This document shows positions 35,610 to 44,190 of a stretch of DNA of 64,000 nucleotides, piece by piece. The position numbers and the translations under genes are program-made. Location: assembly GCF_014222285.1 (NCBI RefSeq), contig NZ_JACKZS010000005.1, positions 1 through 64,000 on the forward strand. Direction: 5' to 3'. Origin of the DNA: Nostoc sp. UCD121. Its GTDB lineage: Bacteria > Cyanobacteriota > Cyanobacteriia > Cyanobacteriales > Nostocaceae. The first letter of the stretch is position 1, and each line of letters opens with the position of its first letter. The notes beneath the pieces were generated by a model. That model was not told the origin of the DNA. It did no database searches and saw nothing but the letters and a program-made list of their open reading frames with translations.

Positions 35610-37379
35610 ATGGCTAAAAACGAAGCTAATAATTCCGCCTTGAAAATTATTCCTTTGGGCGGTTTGCACGAAATTGGGAAAAATACCTGTCTTTTTGAGT
35701 ATGACGATGAAATTATCCTGTTAGATGCAGGATTGGCTTTTCCTACAGAAGCGATGCATGGAGTAAATATTGTTCTGCCAGATACGACCTATCTGCGGGA
35801 AAATCGCCACAAAATTAAAGGGATGATCGTTACTCATGGTCATGAAGACCATATCGGCGGGATTGCTTTTCATCTCAAGCAATTTGATATCCCTGTGATT
35901 TATGGCCCCAGGCTAGCAATGGCAATGCTAGAGGGTAAATTGGAAGAAGCAGGAGTCCGCGATCGCACAGAAATCAGAACAGTTTTACCACGTGATGTAG
36001 TGCGGATTGGGAAAAACTTTTTAGTGGAATATATCCGTAACACCCACTCCATCGCTGATAGTTTCACTGTTGCCATTCATACTCCCCTTGGTGTAGTCAT
36101 TCACACAGGGGATTTCAAAATTGACCATACCCCAGTAGATGGTGAAAAGTTTGATTTGCAACGACTAGCAGAACATGGTGAAAAAGGCGTTCTTTGCCTG
36201 CTAAGTGATTCCACTAACGCTGAGATCCCAGGATTTACACCTTCAGAACGTTCGGTTTATCCAAACCTGGAGAGAGTATTTAGTCAAGCCACTGGGCGAT
36301 TATTTGTCACAACCTTTGCTTCTAGCGTGCATCGCATCAATATGATTTTGGATATCGCCAAGAAGCAGAACCGTGTAGTAACGGTTGTAGGGCGTTCTAT
36401 GCTGAACTTGATTGCTCATGCCCGCAATTTAGGTTACATCAAGTGTGAAGATAATTTGCTGCAACCATTGCACGCAGTTCGTAATCTCCCTGACGAAAAA
36501 GTTTTAGTCTTAACTACAGGTTCTCAGGGTGAAACGATGGCAGCAATGACCCGCATTGCCAACAAAGAACATCCTCACATCAAAATCCGCCAAGGAGATA
36601 CAGTAGTATTCTCTGCTAACCCAATTCCCGGAAATACGATCGCAGTAGTCAACACCATTGATAAATTGATGATTCAGGGTGCAAAAGTGGTCTATGGTCG
36701 GGATAAAGGGATTCACGTCTCCGGTCACGGCTGTCAGGAAGAACAAAAGCTGATGATTGCCTTAACTCGACCCAAGTTCTTTGTGCCATTTCACGGCGAA
36801 CATCGGATGCTAGTGAAGCACGCAGAAACGGCTCAGAGTATGGGTATTCCCGCAGAAAACATGATTATCATTCAGAATGGTGATATTGTCGAACTGACTG
36901 AAGATGCTATTCGCGTTGCTGGTAAAGTGCCATCTGGTATCGAATTGGTGGATACTACCAGTTCGGGTATGGTAAGCGCCAAAGTTTTACAAGAACGGCA
37001 ACGTATGGCTTCAGAAGGCATTATCACGATCGCAGCTGCAATTGATTGGAATGGTAAACTGTTGGCGAAACCAGAAACTCACCTCCGGGGTGTAGTTACA
37101 ACTGTAGAGCGATCACTGCTACAAACCTGGGTAAAACAACGCATTGAAGAAATCCTCACTGTGCGCTGGACAGAATTTGCTCCTGGCGGTGAAGCAGCAG
37201 ATATAGACTGGGGCGGATTGCAAGGAACTTTAGAACGAGAATTACAACGTTCTATCCGTCGAGAATTACAATGTCAGCCATCTGTGACTTTATTGATGCA
37301 AATCCCTGATGAGCCACCTGTAAAAGTTGCTGATGGGAGAAGACGACGGACTCGGACTGCTGCTCAAGTAGCATCATAG
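35610..37379 (+). CDS. rnj: Ribonuclease J
   Basis: This 589-aa metallo-beta-lactamase/beta-CASP ribonuclease acts in mRNA decay and rRNA maturation. The metal motif is THGHEDHIGG (H76, H78, D80, H81). Further motifs are HTGDFKIDHTP and the beta-CASP segments LSDSTNAEIPGFTPSE, FASSVHRI and HVSGHGCQEE with FVPFHGEHRML. The C-terminal domain ends in a basic RRRRTRTAAQ tail. The ATG follows TAAGGAG. The order asd-dapA-rnj is seen in related cyanobacteria (from memory). Confidence 0.95.
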   Translation: MAKNEANNSALKIIPLGGLHEIGKNTCLFEYDDEIILLDAGLAFPTEAMHGVNIVLPDTTYLRENRHKIKGMIVTHGHEDHIGGIAFHLKQFDIPVIYGPRLAMAMLEGKLEEAGVRDRTEIRTVLPRDVVRIGKNFLVEYIRNTHSIADSFTVAIHTPLGVVIHTGDFKIDHTPVDGEKFDLQRLAEHGEKGVLCLLSDSTNAEIPGFTPSERSVYPNLERVFSQATGRLFVTTFASSVHRINMILDIAKKQNRVVTVVGRSMLNLIAHARNLGYIKCEDNLLQPLHAVRNLPDEKVLVLTTGSQGETMAAMTRIANKEHPHIKIRQGDTVVFSANPIPGNTIAVVNTIDKLMIQGAKVVYGRDKGIHVSGHGCQEEQKLMIALTRPKFFVPFHGEHRMLVKHAETAQSMGIPAENMIIIQNGDIVELTEDAIRVAGKVPSGIELVDTTSSGMVSAKVLQERQRMASEGIITIAAAIDWNGKLLAKPETHLRGVVTTVERSLLQTWVKQRIEEILTVRWTEFAPGGEAADIDWGGLQGTLERELQRSIRRELQCQPSVTLLMQIPDEPPVKVADGRRRRTRTAAQVAS

Positions 37380-37409
37380 AGAATTTAAGGTAAAAATCTC
37401 ATACAGAGA

Positions 37410-37495
37410 GAAGTTTGAGCAGTGGCTTTCACCGCTCAAACTTCGATGGGCGCAAAGACACAGAATTTTTCTGAACGTCTTTGCGCTTTCTTTTG
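37410..37495 (+). terminator. Tandem hairpins after RNase J, the second a Rho-independent terminator
   Basis: Hairpin 1 pairs GAAGTTTGAGC (37410-37420) with GCTCAAACTTC (37434-37444), with inner GTG/CAC pairing. Hairpin 2 pairs GCGCAAAGAC (37450-37459) with GTCTTTGCGC (37477-37486), followed by TTTCTTTT. Confidence 0.85.
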
Positions 37496-37522
37496 TCATG
37501 GGTATAGAGCTTGCCTATAGTT

Positions 37523-37634
37523 CAATACAGTTCAGTTAAGCATCTCTCTCTTCTCTCTGCGTTCTCTGCGCCTTGGCGGTTCGTTAAAAAGTTGACTTTG
37601 GTAATAGAGTTTTAACCTTAACTGAACCGTATTG
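37523..37634. mobile_element. MITE-like element, copy B (112 bp, 10-bp target duplication)
   Basis: The termini CAATACAGTTCAGTTAAG and its inverted partner CAATACGGTTCAGTTAAG form 18-bp inverted repeats with one mismatch. Perfect 10-bp direct repeats GCCTATAGTT flank it at 37513-37522 and 37635-37644. There is no coding capacity. The interior contains a CTCTGCGTTCTCTGCGCCTT-type dispersed repeat and differs from copy A. Both targets contain TATA at positions 4-7. Confidence 0.82.
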
Positions 37635-37644
37635 GCCTATAGTT

Positions 37645-38256
37645 CTTCGATCTAACTTGTTAGGTTGCTGTCACTGAAGGCGTGCGTACAGCATACTGCC
37701 AGGATGGATTGCGTTGTAGAGTACAAAAACACCCATAAGCAAGTTCTATCTGATTTTAATGCGTCAGACTATATAATTCTCAAATTGCCACTGCCAACGT
37801 AAGTTTTGTGAAATGCAATCGATTCTACTCGCTAAAAAATCACTATTTCTACGGTATTCAGCCAGCGATGAACAAGACACACTTACGTGAGAAAGTGGGA
37901 ACACGGAAAGGAAAAATGCCTTCTAGGATATTACTGATGTTTATACTTAGCAAAAATTCTTTTAGAAAGACCTTATATTAAGTTCTGTAAATGTTACACT
38001 AAAACCTATCCAATGACGGATGTCTTTATTAAAATTTAAACTGTGTCAAGTTATGAACAAGATCGTAATATTACACTACCGATCCCCAGAAATTTGAGAT
38101 TAACTTGACGTAGTAATAAATTAGGTTCTGACTTAAGTGGCTAACAGGTATTACATTATATCGCAGTCAGAACGCGATTTTTCCGGGAAAGTTCGTTGCC
38201 ACGTTGTATATATTCATCAAAAAGGTGAATAACCTCAATAACACAGAGGATTAACC
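37645..38256. other. 612-bp region, no gene seen
   Basis: This is AT-rich DNA between MITE copy B and the small nitrogenase-C-terminal-like gene. It has inverted TCTGACTT/CAGTCAGA segments near 38126-38170. No ORF or RNA was recognised. Confidence 0.4.
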
Positions 38257-38634
38257 ATGAAGGTATTCGACAATACCACGAAAAAGATTTTTCTGGCAAG
38301 CTGGGTATCAATCAATCAAGCAGAGACTACTGACCATAAAGTAAGCCAGCTTAACCATTCTCCTTCCAAGCCTTACTGGGATATTCTCCAACCCCTACGG
38401 CAACGATTAGAAAACATTCAAGTCCGCGATCGCCAACTAGCTCACCGTTTGTGCAAACTAATCCCATCTCAATGTCCCTTTGAGCGCGATATCAAAGTAT
38501 TTGGGAAAACCTTGTTTCACATTCCACCCATGTGCAAGCTCAACCCCTTATATGAAGAAGTGGTTGGTTTACGTTTCCGAGCGTTATGCTATCTAGCCGA
38601 CGAGTGTGGCGAAGATGTATCACAGTACTGCTAA
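38257..38634 (+). CDS. Mo-dependent nitrogenase C-terminal domain-like small protein
   Basis: This 125-aa protein has residues about 40-125 (YWDILQPLRQRLENIQVRDR, then RLCKLIPSQCPFERDI, then HIPPMCKLNPLYEEVVGLRF) matching the family annotated as Mo-dependent nitrogenase C-terminal (PF06967). It has conserved cysteines at IPSQCPF, PPMCKLNP and the end. Despite the name it is not a nitrogenase subunit. These small proteins are common in diazotrophic and other cyanobacteria and have no established function. No nif genes are nearby. Confidence 0.82.
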   Translation: MKVFDNTTKKIFLASWVSINQAETTDHKVSQLNHSPSKPYWDILQPLRQRLENIQVRDRQLAHRLCKLIPSQCPFERDIKVFGKTLFHIPPMCKLNPLYEEVVGLRFRALCYLADECGEDVSQYC

Positions 38635-38664
38635 TACTGAGATATGAGCGCTGAGGAAAAAGTT

Positions 38665-38726
38665 GGAGTTAGGAGTCAGGAGTAACAGGTCGGGGATCAA
38701 TAATATAACTCCTAATTCCTAACTCC
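38665..38726. terminator. Long hairpin between convergent genes
   Basis: GGAGTTAGGAGTCAGGAGT (38665-38683) pairs with ACTCCTAATTCCTAACTCC (38708-38726). This is a 19-bp stem with one wobble and one mismatch. It is placed to stop transcription from both sides and is built from the TAACTCC repeat motif. Confidence 0.7.
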
Positions 38727-38750
38727 TAAGCATTTTTTATTATTTTTTTA

Positions 38751-40619
38751 CTATTTCTTTTGCCATTTTTGAATGGCATCTTGAGCATCTTCATAAGCGG
38801 CTGTTTCCTCTGGCACTAACGCAGCAGTTGCAATTGCGGCACTACGATCTCCTTCGGCAGCGCGACGCTTGGCCATGTCTAAAATTTTCTCACTCCATTT
38901 ATTGATCGACTTTTGGGCACTATCAAAGCCTGGTTGACCTGCTGGTACTTTTTTGGCAACTTCGATCGCCCGATTGTAAGTAGATGCTTGTCCAGACTTA
39001 ATTAAGGCATTAGCTGCATCTAAAAGAGTGTTGTTACTCACATACTGCTTGCCCTCTAGCCGCCACAGGTTAATTGCTGCTTGTGCTTTGGCGTAGGGGG
39101 CTTCATCTTTAGTAATTAATCGAGCGGCGGCAATAGCGCTAGCATACTGTCTTTGTTTAGCACGACCCTCTGCTAAATCTAAAATCATTCGACTCCAAAT
39201 CTTAATATTTTCCTGAGCTTGTTCGTACAGTGGTTCACCAGGTTTAATTTTCCGGGCTGTAGCGATCGCCATACTCAAATCGCTAGCCTGAGTTTGTCTG
39301 AGCGACATTTTCGCCAAGTCTAATACTGCTTGATTCCGCTTTTTCGACTCGGAATTAGAGATTATTTGGGCGCTAGATTGGTTGTTAAGTCTAACTACTG
39401 AAGTACTATCACTTGGTAAGTTCTCGATCACCTGGCGATCGCTAGCAGTAGCATTAGGCGATGCAGTTGATATTTGCTTAATTCTAAAAGTTTCTTGATT
39501 GCGAAGAAAAACTACAGCAATTAAACCTGCTACTAGCAAGCTGCCTCCGCCCCACAAGATAAACTGTTTCCAAAAAGGGAGACTTGGCTGATTTGATGGC
39601 AATCGAGAGACGTAACCTTTGGAGGAATTGGGGATAAATCTTCCCTTGGGATTGGCTCCTAAAGAAGTTTCCGCCATTGGCTGGGAAACTAAACTAGTAG
39701 CTGATTGCTGGACTGGTTGAGATTTAGGCTTCTCGATCTTGTGTTGGGAGGAATTCATAGTTGTTTCTCCCCATCTCCCCCGTTGTGCTGAAGTTCTGGG
39801 GTAATCGTCAAGAGGAGGGGCTGCAAGAGCAACAGCAAAAGATTCTTCGGGATAAATCACCGGATTTGCTTCAAAATCACTTTCCATTGCCAATTCTGGC
39901 AAGATTATCTGCGCCCTTGATGGGATAATAGTTGCAGGGTTTTGGACAGGTCGCCAGTGGTGGTGACATAATTTTGGCATGAGCAGACTTAGGTAACTTT
40001 CTAAATCTGACAGGTTACTGGCATTGCCAGAACGCAAAGCTTCTAATAAAGCTGCTGTAAAGAAACCGTGACCTAATTCGCTACTTTCGTGGGAAAATTG
40101 CTCTGGTTGACAAGAAAGAATTGTCGCTAGTTGTAGTTCTTGGGCTAGTTCTATTGTTTCTTCACCAACGGGAGCATCTGCTTGAGTGCCAAAAGCGCGG
40201 TTGATATCGAGTAGTAGCAATACATTCAAGTCAGCAAGTTGGAGACTTTGCATTAGCGATCGCAATTCGATGCCAGTCTTTTGCACGAGTTCGGGGTTGC
40301 CCTCTGCTGGCATTAAGTAATCTTTGCCCTTGTAATTGACTCCATAACCGCTAAAGAATAACCACAGATAGTCTTCCGGTTGCCAACTTGTCGCTGCCAA
40401 ATCCTCAAGCAGCAGCAGAATATTCTCTTTCGTTGGATAAGTTGATCGATCTCCAATTGGCGGCGAAGTATCCGTCATTAGCAGGCAATGTTTGGGGAGA
40501 AAGCCTGCCTCTGTCACCAAAAAATCCTCTAGTGCCTCAGCATCGGCTTGGGCACAACTTAAAGGTTGAAATAACTGATAGTGATTGATGCCAATCGCGA
40601 TCGCCCAGTAATTTGCCAT
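38751..40619 (-). CDS. Orthocaspase-like (C14) protein lacking both catalytic residues
   Basis: This 622-aa protein has an N-terminal caspase p20-like domain (about 1-235) with the conserved YWAIAIGINHY opening. The catalytic His position is Y92 (FFSGYGVN instead of SGHG). The catalytic Cys position is N140 (LLLLDINRAFG instead of DxCxSG). It is therefore a predicted pseudoenzyme of the YN variant type known among cyanobacterial orthocaspases. A Ser/Pro-rich linker, one transmembrane helix (FILWGGGSLLVAGLIAVVFL, about 352-371) and about four helical repeats of 55-60 aa (about 425-622; AI..A..I..G.P.Y..AQ..I..W) follow. A scaffold or regulatory role is inferred. Confidence 0.88.
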   Translation of the reverse strand: MANYWAIAIGINHYQLFQPLSCAQADAEALEDFLVTEAGFLPKHCLLMTDTSPPIGDRSTYPTKENILLLLEDLAATSWQPEDYLWLFFSGYGVNYKGKDYLMPAEGNPELVQKTGIELRSLMQSLQLADLNVLLLLDINRAFGTQADAPVGEETIELAQELQLATILSCQPEQFSHESSELGHGFFTAALLEALRSGNASNLSDLESYLSLLMPKLCHHHWRPVQNPATIIPSRAQIILPELAMESDFEANPVIYPEESFAVALAAPPLDDYPRTSAQRGRWGETTMNSSQHKIEKPKSQPVQQSATSLVSQPMAETSLGANPKGRFIPNSSKGYVSRLPSNQPSLPFWKQFILWGGGSLLVAGLIAVVFLRNQETFRIKQISTASPNATASDRQVIENLPSDSTSVVRLNNQSSAQIISNSESKKRNQAVLDLAKMSLRQTQASDLSMAIATARKIKPGEPLYEQAQENIKIWSRMILDLAEGRAKQRQYASAIAAARLITKDEAPYAKAQAAINLWRLEGKQYVSNNTLLDAANALIKSGQASTYNRAIEVAKKVPAGQPGFDSAQKSINKWSEKILDMAKRRAAEGDRSAAIATAALVPEETAAYEDAQDAIQKWQKK

Positions 40620-40819
40620 CCCGCTCTTTGTCAGTTATTGTTTGCTGGTCTTAAAATTGCGGTTGGCTTTGCCAAAAAAACAAAGCTAACCTATGTCTTA
40701 TAGTCTAGGTGATTCTCATCGAATCTTAAGTTAGAATGTAATTTTTATTACGTTATCTAGTCGGAAAATACCTTTTACCTAATTTCAATAACAGATCATC
40801 ACTAAGGAGATAGAAGGTC

Positions 40820-41302
40820 ATGAGCAAGATTGCTGCTCACCTACCATCATCGATCACTCCCTTTTCAGTTATTAGCCAAATTGCCAGAAGAATCCGGATA
40901 GTTCCTTTATTAATTTTGCTCATATCCACTGTTCCTGCGTGGTTTTTGACGGAAGCGATCGCGCCCCAGGTTGTGCGAGCTTACACCGCTAGAGTCGATC
41001 TAGCTATTGACCGCCTGCCGGAAGAAAACTATGAAACCGTTCTACGGAGGGCGGAAGCGGCCGCTAGAGCCGCCGCCCAAAGGAGCTTCGATCAAGATAT
41101 CTTGGTGACAGATGTTTCAATCATTGTATCCGTACAAAATTTTGGAGCGATCGCACCAGTTTTGGCATTAGATGTAAGTCGTCCCCAATGGCGATCGCGT
41201 CCCGATGCTCAAAATTGGGCTACTTACTTCAAAACTGCGCGATCGCTACTTTTCCTTGACAATAGCTCTACAGCAGCTAGCAGTGTGCCAGCGAAAAAAT
41301 GA
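40820..41302 (+). CDS. Membrane-anchored conserved cyanobacterial protein, function unknown
   Basis: This 160-aa protein has an N-terminal hydrophobic segment (about 28-48, VPLLILLISTVPAWFLTEAI) after a basic region (RRIRI), consistent with a membrane anchor or uncleaved signal. The mature part is a small soluble domain with an Arg/Ala-rich helix (LRRAEAAARAAAQRSF). ILVTDVSIIVSVQNFGAIAPVLALDVSR, in pieces, is beta-rich. The ATG follows AAGGAG. I do not recognise a family function. The domain resembles other small cyanobacterial exported proteins only loosely. Confidence 0.65.
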   Translation: MSKIAAHLPSSITPFSVISQIARRIRIVPLLILLISTVPAWFLTEAIAPQVVRAYTARVDLAIDRLPEENYETVLRRAEAAARAAAQRSFDQDILVTDVSIIVSVQNFGAIAPVLALDVSRPQWRSRPDAQNWATYFKTARSLLFLDNSSTAASSVPAKK

Positions 41303-41469
41303 AGGATTGAGCTAGACACGGAGACGTAAAGAGTGGAAGAATCAAAGAATTCCCTCTGTCCCCGTGTCCTACTTCGGCCTCAACCGATCAATTCAACTTA
41401 CCTGTTGTTCTTCGCGTCAGTGGATGGCCTAGAATAAGAAGGTTGTCAAGAATCACGATATCTGCTGAC

Positions 41470-41643
41470 ATGGCTGTTCCTAAGAAGAAAACTTCCAAAT
41501 CAAAACGAGATAAACGTCGAGCTACCTGGAGGCACAAAGCCGTCGTCGAAGCTCAGAAAGCCCTCTCTCTGGGTAAGTCAATTTTGACTGGACGTTCTAC
41601 ATTTGTGTATCCAACGGCTGAAGAAGAGGAAGAAGAATCATAA
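41470..41643 (+). CDS. rpmF: 50S ribosomal protein L32
   Basis: This 57-aa basic protein starts [20 protein letters not shown] and ends in an acidic EEEEEES tail. It lacks the zinc-binding cysteine pairs, so it is the Cys-free form usual in cyanobacteria. The ATG at 41470 is chosen because MAVPKKK is the universal L32 start. The frame remains open upstream to 41443, but that extension has no homology I recognise. Confidence 0.96.
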   Translation: MAVPKKKTSKSKRDKRRATWRHKAVVEAQKALSLGKSILTGRSTFVYPTAEEEEEES

Positions 41644-41918
41644 TTTCCCAGTCAGGCAAAGCATAAACAGCACCAATCTTCTTACTACTGGATCAACGCT
41701 TTTTATTAGCTTTCCTGATTGCATTTTGAATCATAGATACTCTATACAAGCTCATTAGCTCGATAAAAATTGGTAGTGAGTAATTGGGAACATCCATTAC
41801 CCATTACCTATCACTGATGAGTGATAATCAAATCATATAAAAGTAAAACATCTGGTAGTGTTGGCAATTCAGCAAGAAAGCTTGTAAACACTTTGAGAAA
41901 ACTTATTTTTCTCCAACT

Positions 41919-42524
41919 ATGCTAGGAAAATTTTTTCACAAACCAGGGAAAGAAGAGGGGGAACGTGTTCCTCCTGGTCAACACTTAGCTAAAGGTTTCC
42001 CCGTACTAACTTACGGTGCAACTCCTCAAGTCAGCATTGAGGAATGGGAATTTCGAGTTTGGGGTTTGGTAAAATCTGCTACCTTTAGTTGGTCAGACTT
42101 TATGGCGCTACCTCAACACGAATTCACGGCAGACTTCCACTGTGTAACGCGCTGGTCTAAGCTTGATGTCAAATGGACTGGCATTAAAGTTACAGATTTC
42201 ATGGATCTCATTGAGCTAGACCCGAAAGTAGCCCACATTATGGAACACTGCTACGGCGGCTACACTACAAATATTCCTGTAGAAGATTTCATCCGGGAAG
42301 AAAACTTCTTTGCCTTTAAAGCCTTTGGTGAAGACCTTCCATCTGAACACGGTGGCCCGATGCGGCTAGTTGTTCCCCACCTCTACGCTTGGAAAAGTGC
42401 TAAGTGGATTAATGGTTTAGAGTTTTTAGCTGGTGAAGAACTTGGTTTTTGGGAGCGCAATGGCTACCATCGCCGTGGTGAACCTTGGGCTGAGGAGCGT
42501 TACAGCAACGCTTTTGGATTTTAG
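41919..42524 (+). CDS. Sulfite oxidase-like molybdopterin oxidoreductase
   Basis: This 201-aa protein contains only the molybdopterin-binding domain of the sulfite oxidase/YedY superfamily. The molybdenum-ligand cysteine is C75 in DFHCVTRWSKLDVKWTGIK. GGYTTNIPVEDF and GGPMRLVVPHLYAWKSAKWI are characteristic. There is no Tat signal, heme or dimerisation domain, so it is a short cytoplasmic form. The electron partner and substrate are unknown. Confidence 0.88.
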   Translation: MLGKFFHKPGKEEGERVPPGQHLAKGFPVLTYGATPQVSIEEWEFRVWGLVKSATFSWSDFMALPQHEFTADFHCVTRWSKLDVKWTGIKVTDFMDLIELDPKVAHIMEHCYGGYTTNIPVEDFIREENFFAFKAFGEDLPSEHGGPMRLVVPHLYAWKSAKWINGLEFLAGEELGFWERNGYHRRGEPWAEERYSNAFGF

Positions 42525-42572
42525 ATTTTAAATTTCTTCTTGAATCCAAAATTCAAAGTCGAAAATTGGCAT

Positions 42573-42615
42573 AATTAGGAGTTGTGGATTTTTATCCTTA
42601 ACTCCTAATTTTTTT
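42573..42615. terminator. Bidirectional terminator between convergent genes
   Basis: AATTAGGAGTT (42573-42583) pairs perfectly with AACTCCTAATT (42600-42610), with inner GGAT/ATCC pairing. A T-run to 42615 follows on the plus strand. It lies between stops at 42524 and 42614 and uses the same TAGGAGTT motif as 38665-38726. Confidence 0.82.
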
Positions 42616-43996
42616 AACCCAAAAGTTTCTTTATGAGTGGCAATTTGCCTTCATAAGGAGCGTATCGCCATTTTAAATCGAGCCAGAAAGAGTTTTGCAA
42701 TACACTTTTGTTGTGGGAAAAAGTGTCAAAACTAGCTTTGCCGTGATAGTTGCCAATGCCGCTATCTCCTACCCCACCAAATGGTAAAGACGAGACACCA
42801 ACCTGCATCACTGTGTCATTGATGCAGACCCCACCAGATGAAGTTTCCTGCAAAACTCGCTTTTGTAGGTTTTTGTTTTGAGAAAATAAGTATAACGCCA
42901 GAGGTTTAGGTCTAGAGTTAATCAACGCGATCGCTTCGGTAACGTCAGTATATTCAATAATTGGTAAAATTGGCCCAAAAATCTCTTCCTGCATTACAGG
43001 ATCTTCCAAAGAGACATTATCAATCACTGTAGGAGCGATATAACGCTCTGAAGATTGATTTTCTCCACCGATGATAACTTCACCATCTTTGAGAAAATTC
43101 ACCAATCTATCAAAGTGTTTTTGACTGATAATTCTGGCATAATCAGGACTACTGACAGGATTATCACCATAAAACTCTTTTAGGCATTTTTTCAGCCCAT
43201 CTATTAAATCTTTTTTGATTTTTTTATTAACTAAAAGATAGTCAGGGGCGATACAAGTTTGTCCAGCGTTAATAAATTTACCCCAAGTGATTCGTCTGAC
43301 AGTGTGTTCAAGATTAATATCAGTATCTACGATACAAGGACTTTTACCACCCAATTCTAAAGTCACTGGTGTGAGATATTTGGCTGCTGCGGCCATGATA
43401 ATTTTGCCGATAGCTGTGCCACCAGTAAAAAAGATATGATCGAACTTTTCTGCAAGTAGTTTTTGACTTGCTTCCACATCTCCTTCTACGACTGCAATAT
43501 AAGCTGGGTCGAAATGTTTGGCTATAATCTTAGCAATTACACCAGAGGTATGAGAAGCAATTTCTGAAGGCTTGATAATTGCACAATTCCCGGCTGCTAT
43601 CGCACCTACTAACGGTGAGATAATTAACTGAAAAGGATAGTTCCAAGGGCCAATGATTAAAACAACCCCTAAAGGTTCTGGATAAATTTTTGCTGAGTAG
43701 GAAAAAAAATCAAAGGAAACTGCTGCTTTTTTGGGCTTAGTCCAAGTATTTATATGTTTTATAGCATAATCAATTTCCTTAATTACGCCTATTTCTGTAA
43801 TGTAAATCTCCAATTCTGGTTTATGTAAATCCGCTTTTAATGCCTCGATTATTGCTTGTTCATGCTCAATTATGGCTTGCTTGAGATTTTTAAGTTGTTC
43901 AATGCGAAAAGCGACATCTTTAGTTTTACAAGTTCCAAAAAACTCTCGCTGATTCTGGATAATATCGCCAATATTAGATAATTCAGTGGTAATCAT
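42614..43996 (-). CDS. Aldehyde dehydrogenase (class 3 / fatty aldehyde type)
   Basis: This 460-aa NAD(P)-dependent dehydrogenase oxidises aldehydes to acids. E214 in LELGGKSP and C248 in FINAGQTCIAP are the catalytic pair. The FTGGTAIGK loop binds the cofactor. The short length and the C-terminal SFWLDLKWRYAPYEGKLPLI (in HNKSVLQNSF context) resemble class 3 ALDHs such as fatty aldehyde dehydrogenases. A role in fatty aldehyde or alkane-pathway aldehyde oxidation is plausible but not shown. An upstream ATG at 43996 fits. Confidence 0.9.
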   Translation of the reverse strand: MITTELSNIGDIIQNQREFFGTCKTKDVAFRIEQLKNLKQAIIEHEQAIIEALKADLHKPELEIYITEIGVIKEIDYAIKHINTWTKPKKAAVSFDFFSYSAKIYPEPLGVVLIIGPWNYPFQLIISPLVGAIAAGNCAIIKPSEIASHTSGVIAKIIAKHFDPAYIAVVEGDVEASQKLLAEKFDHIFFTGGTAIGKIIMAAAAKYLTPVTLELGGKSPCIVDTDINLEHTVRRITWGKFINAGQTCIAPDYLLVNKKIKKDLIDGLKKCLKEFYGDNPVSSPDYARIISQKHFDRLVNFLKDGEVIIGGENQSSERYIAPTVIDNVSLEDPVMQEEIFGPILPIIEYTDVTEAIALINSRPKPLALYLFSQNKNLQKRVLQETSSGGVCINDTVMQVGVSSLPFGGVGDSGIGNYHGKASFDTFSHNKSVLQNSFWLDLKWRYAPYEGKLPLIKKLLG

Positions 43997-44190
43997 TGTT
44001 TGGTATTCTAAAAAACTATTTGTTTAATGTGGCGTTGCTATCTCAGCATATTTAATTCGTCATTTTTTGGCGTTTAAATTTCTGATTAGAATATTTAATT
44101 GAAATTATTGGGAGATATTAGTAAAGTCATAATTTATGAAATATCAGGATAAAATGCCCCGTAATTCATAAATTATAATTGCTAATTTTC

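Noticed and set aside
38257-38634. Nitrogen-fixation gene cluster suggested by the nitrogenase C-terminal-like protein
   Set aside because: No nifHDK or accessory nif genes are nearby, and this small family is found away from nif clusters.
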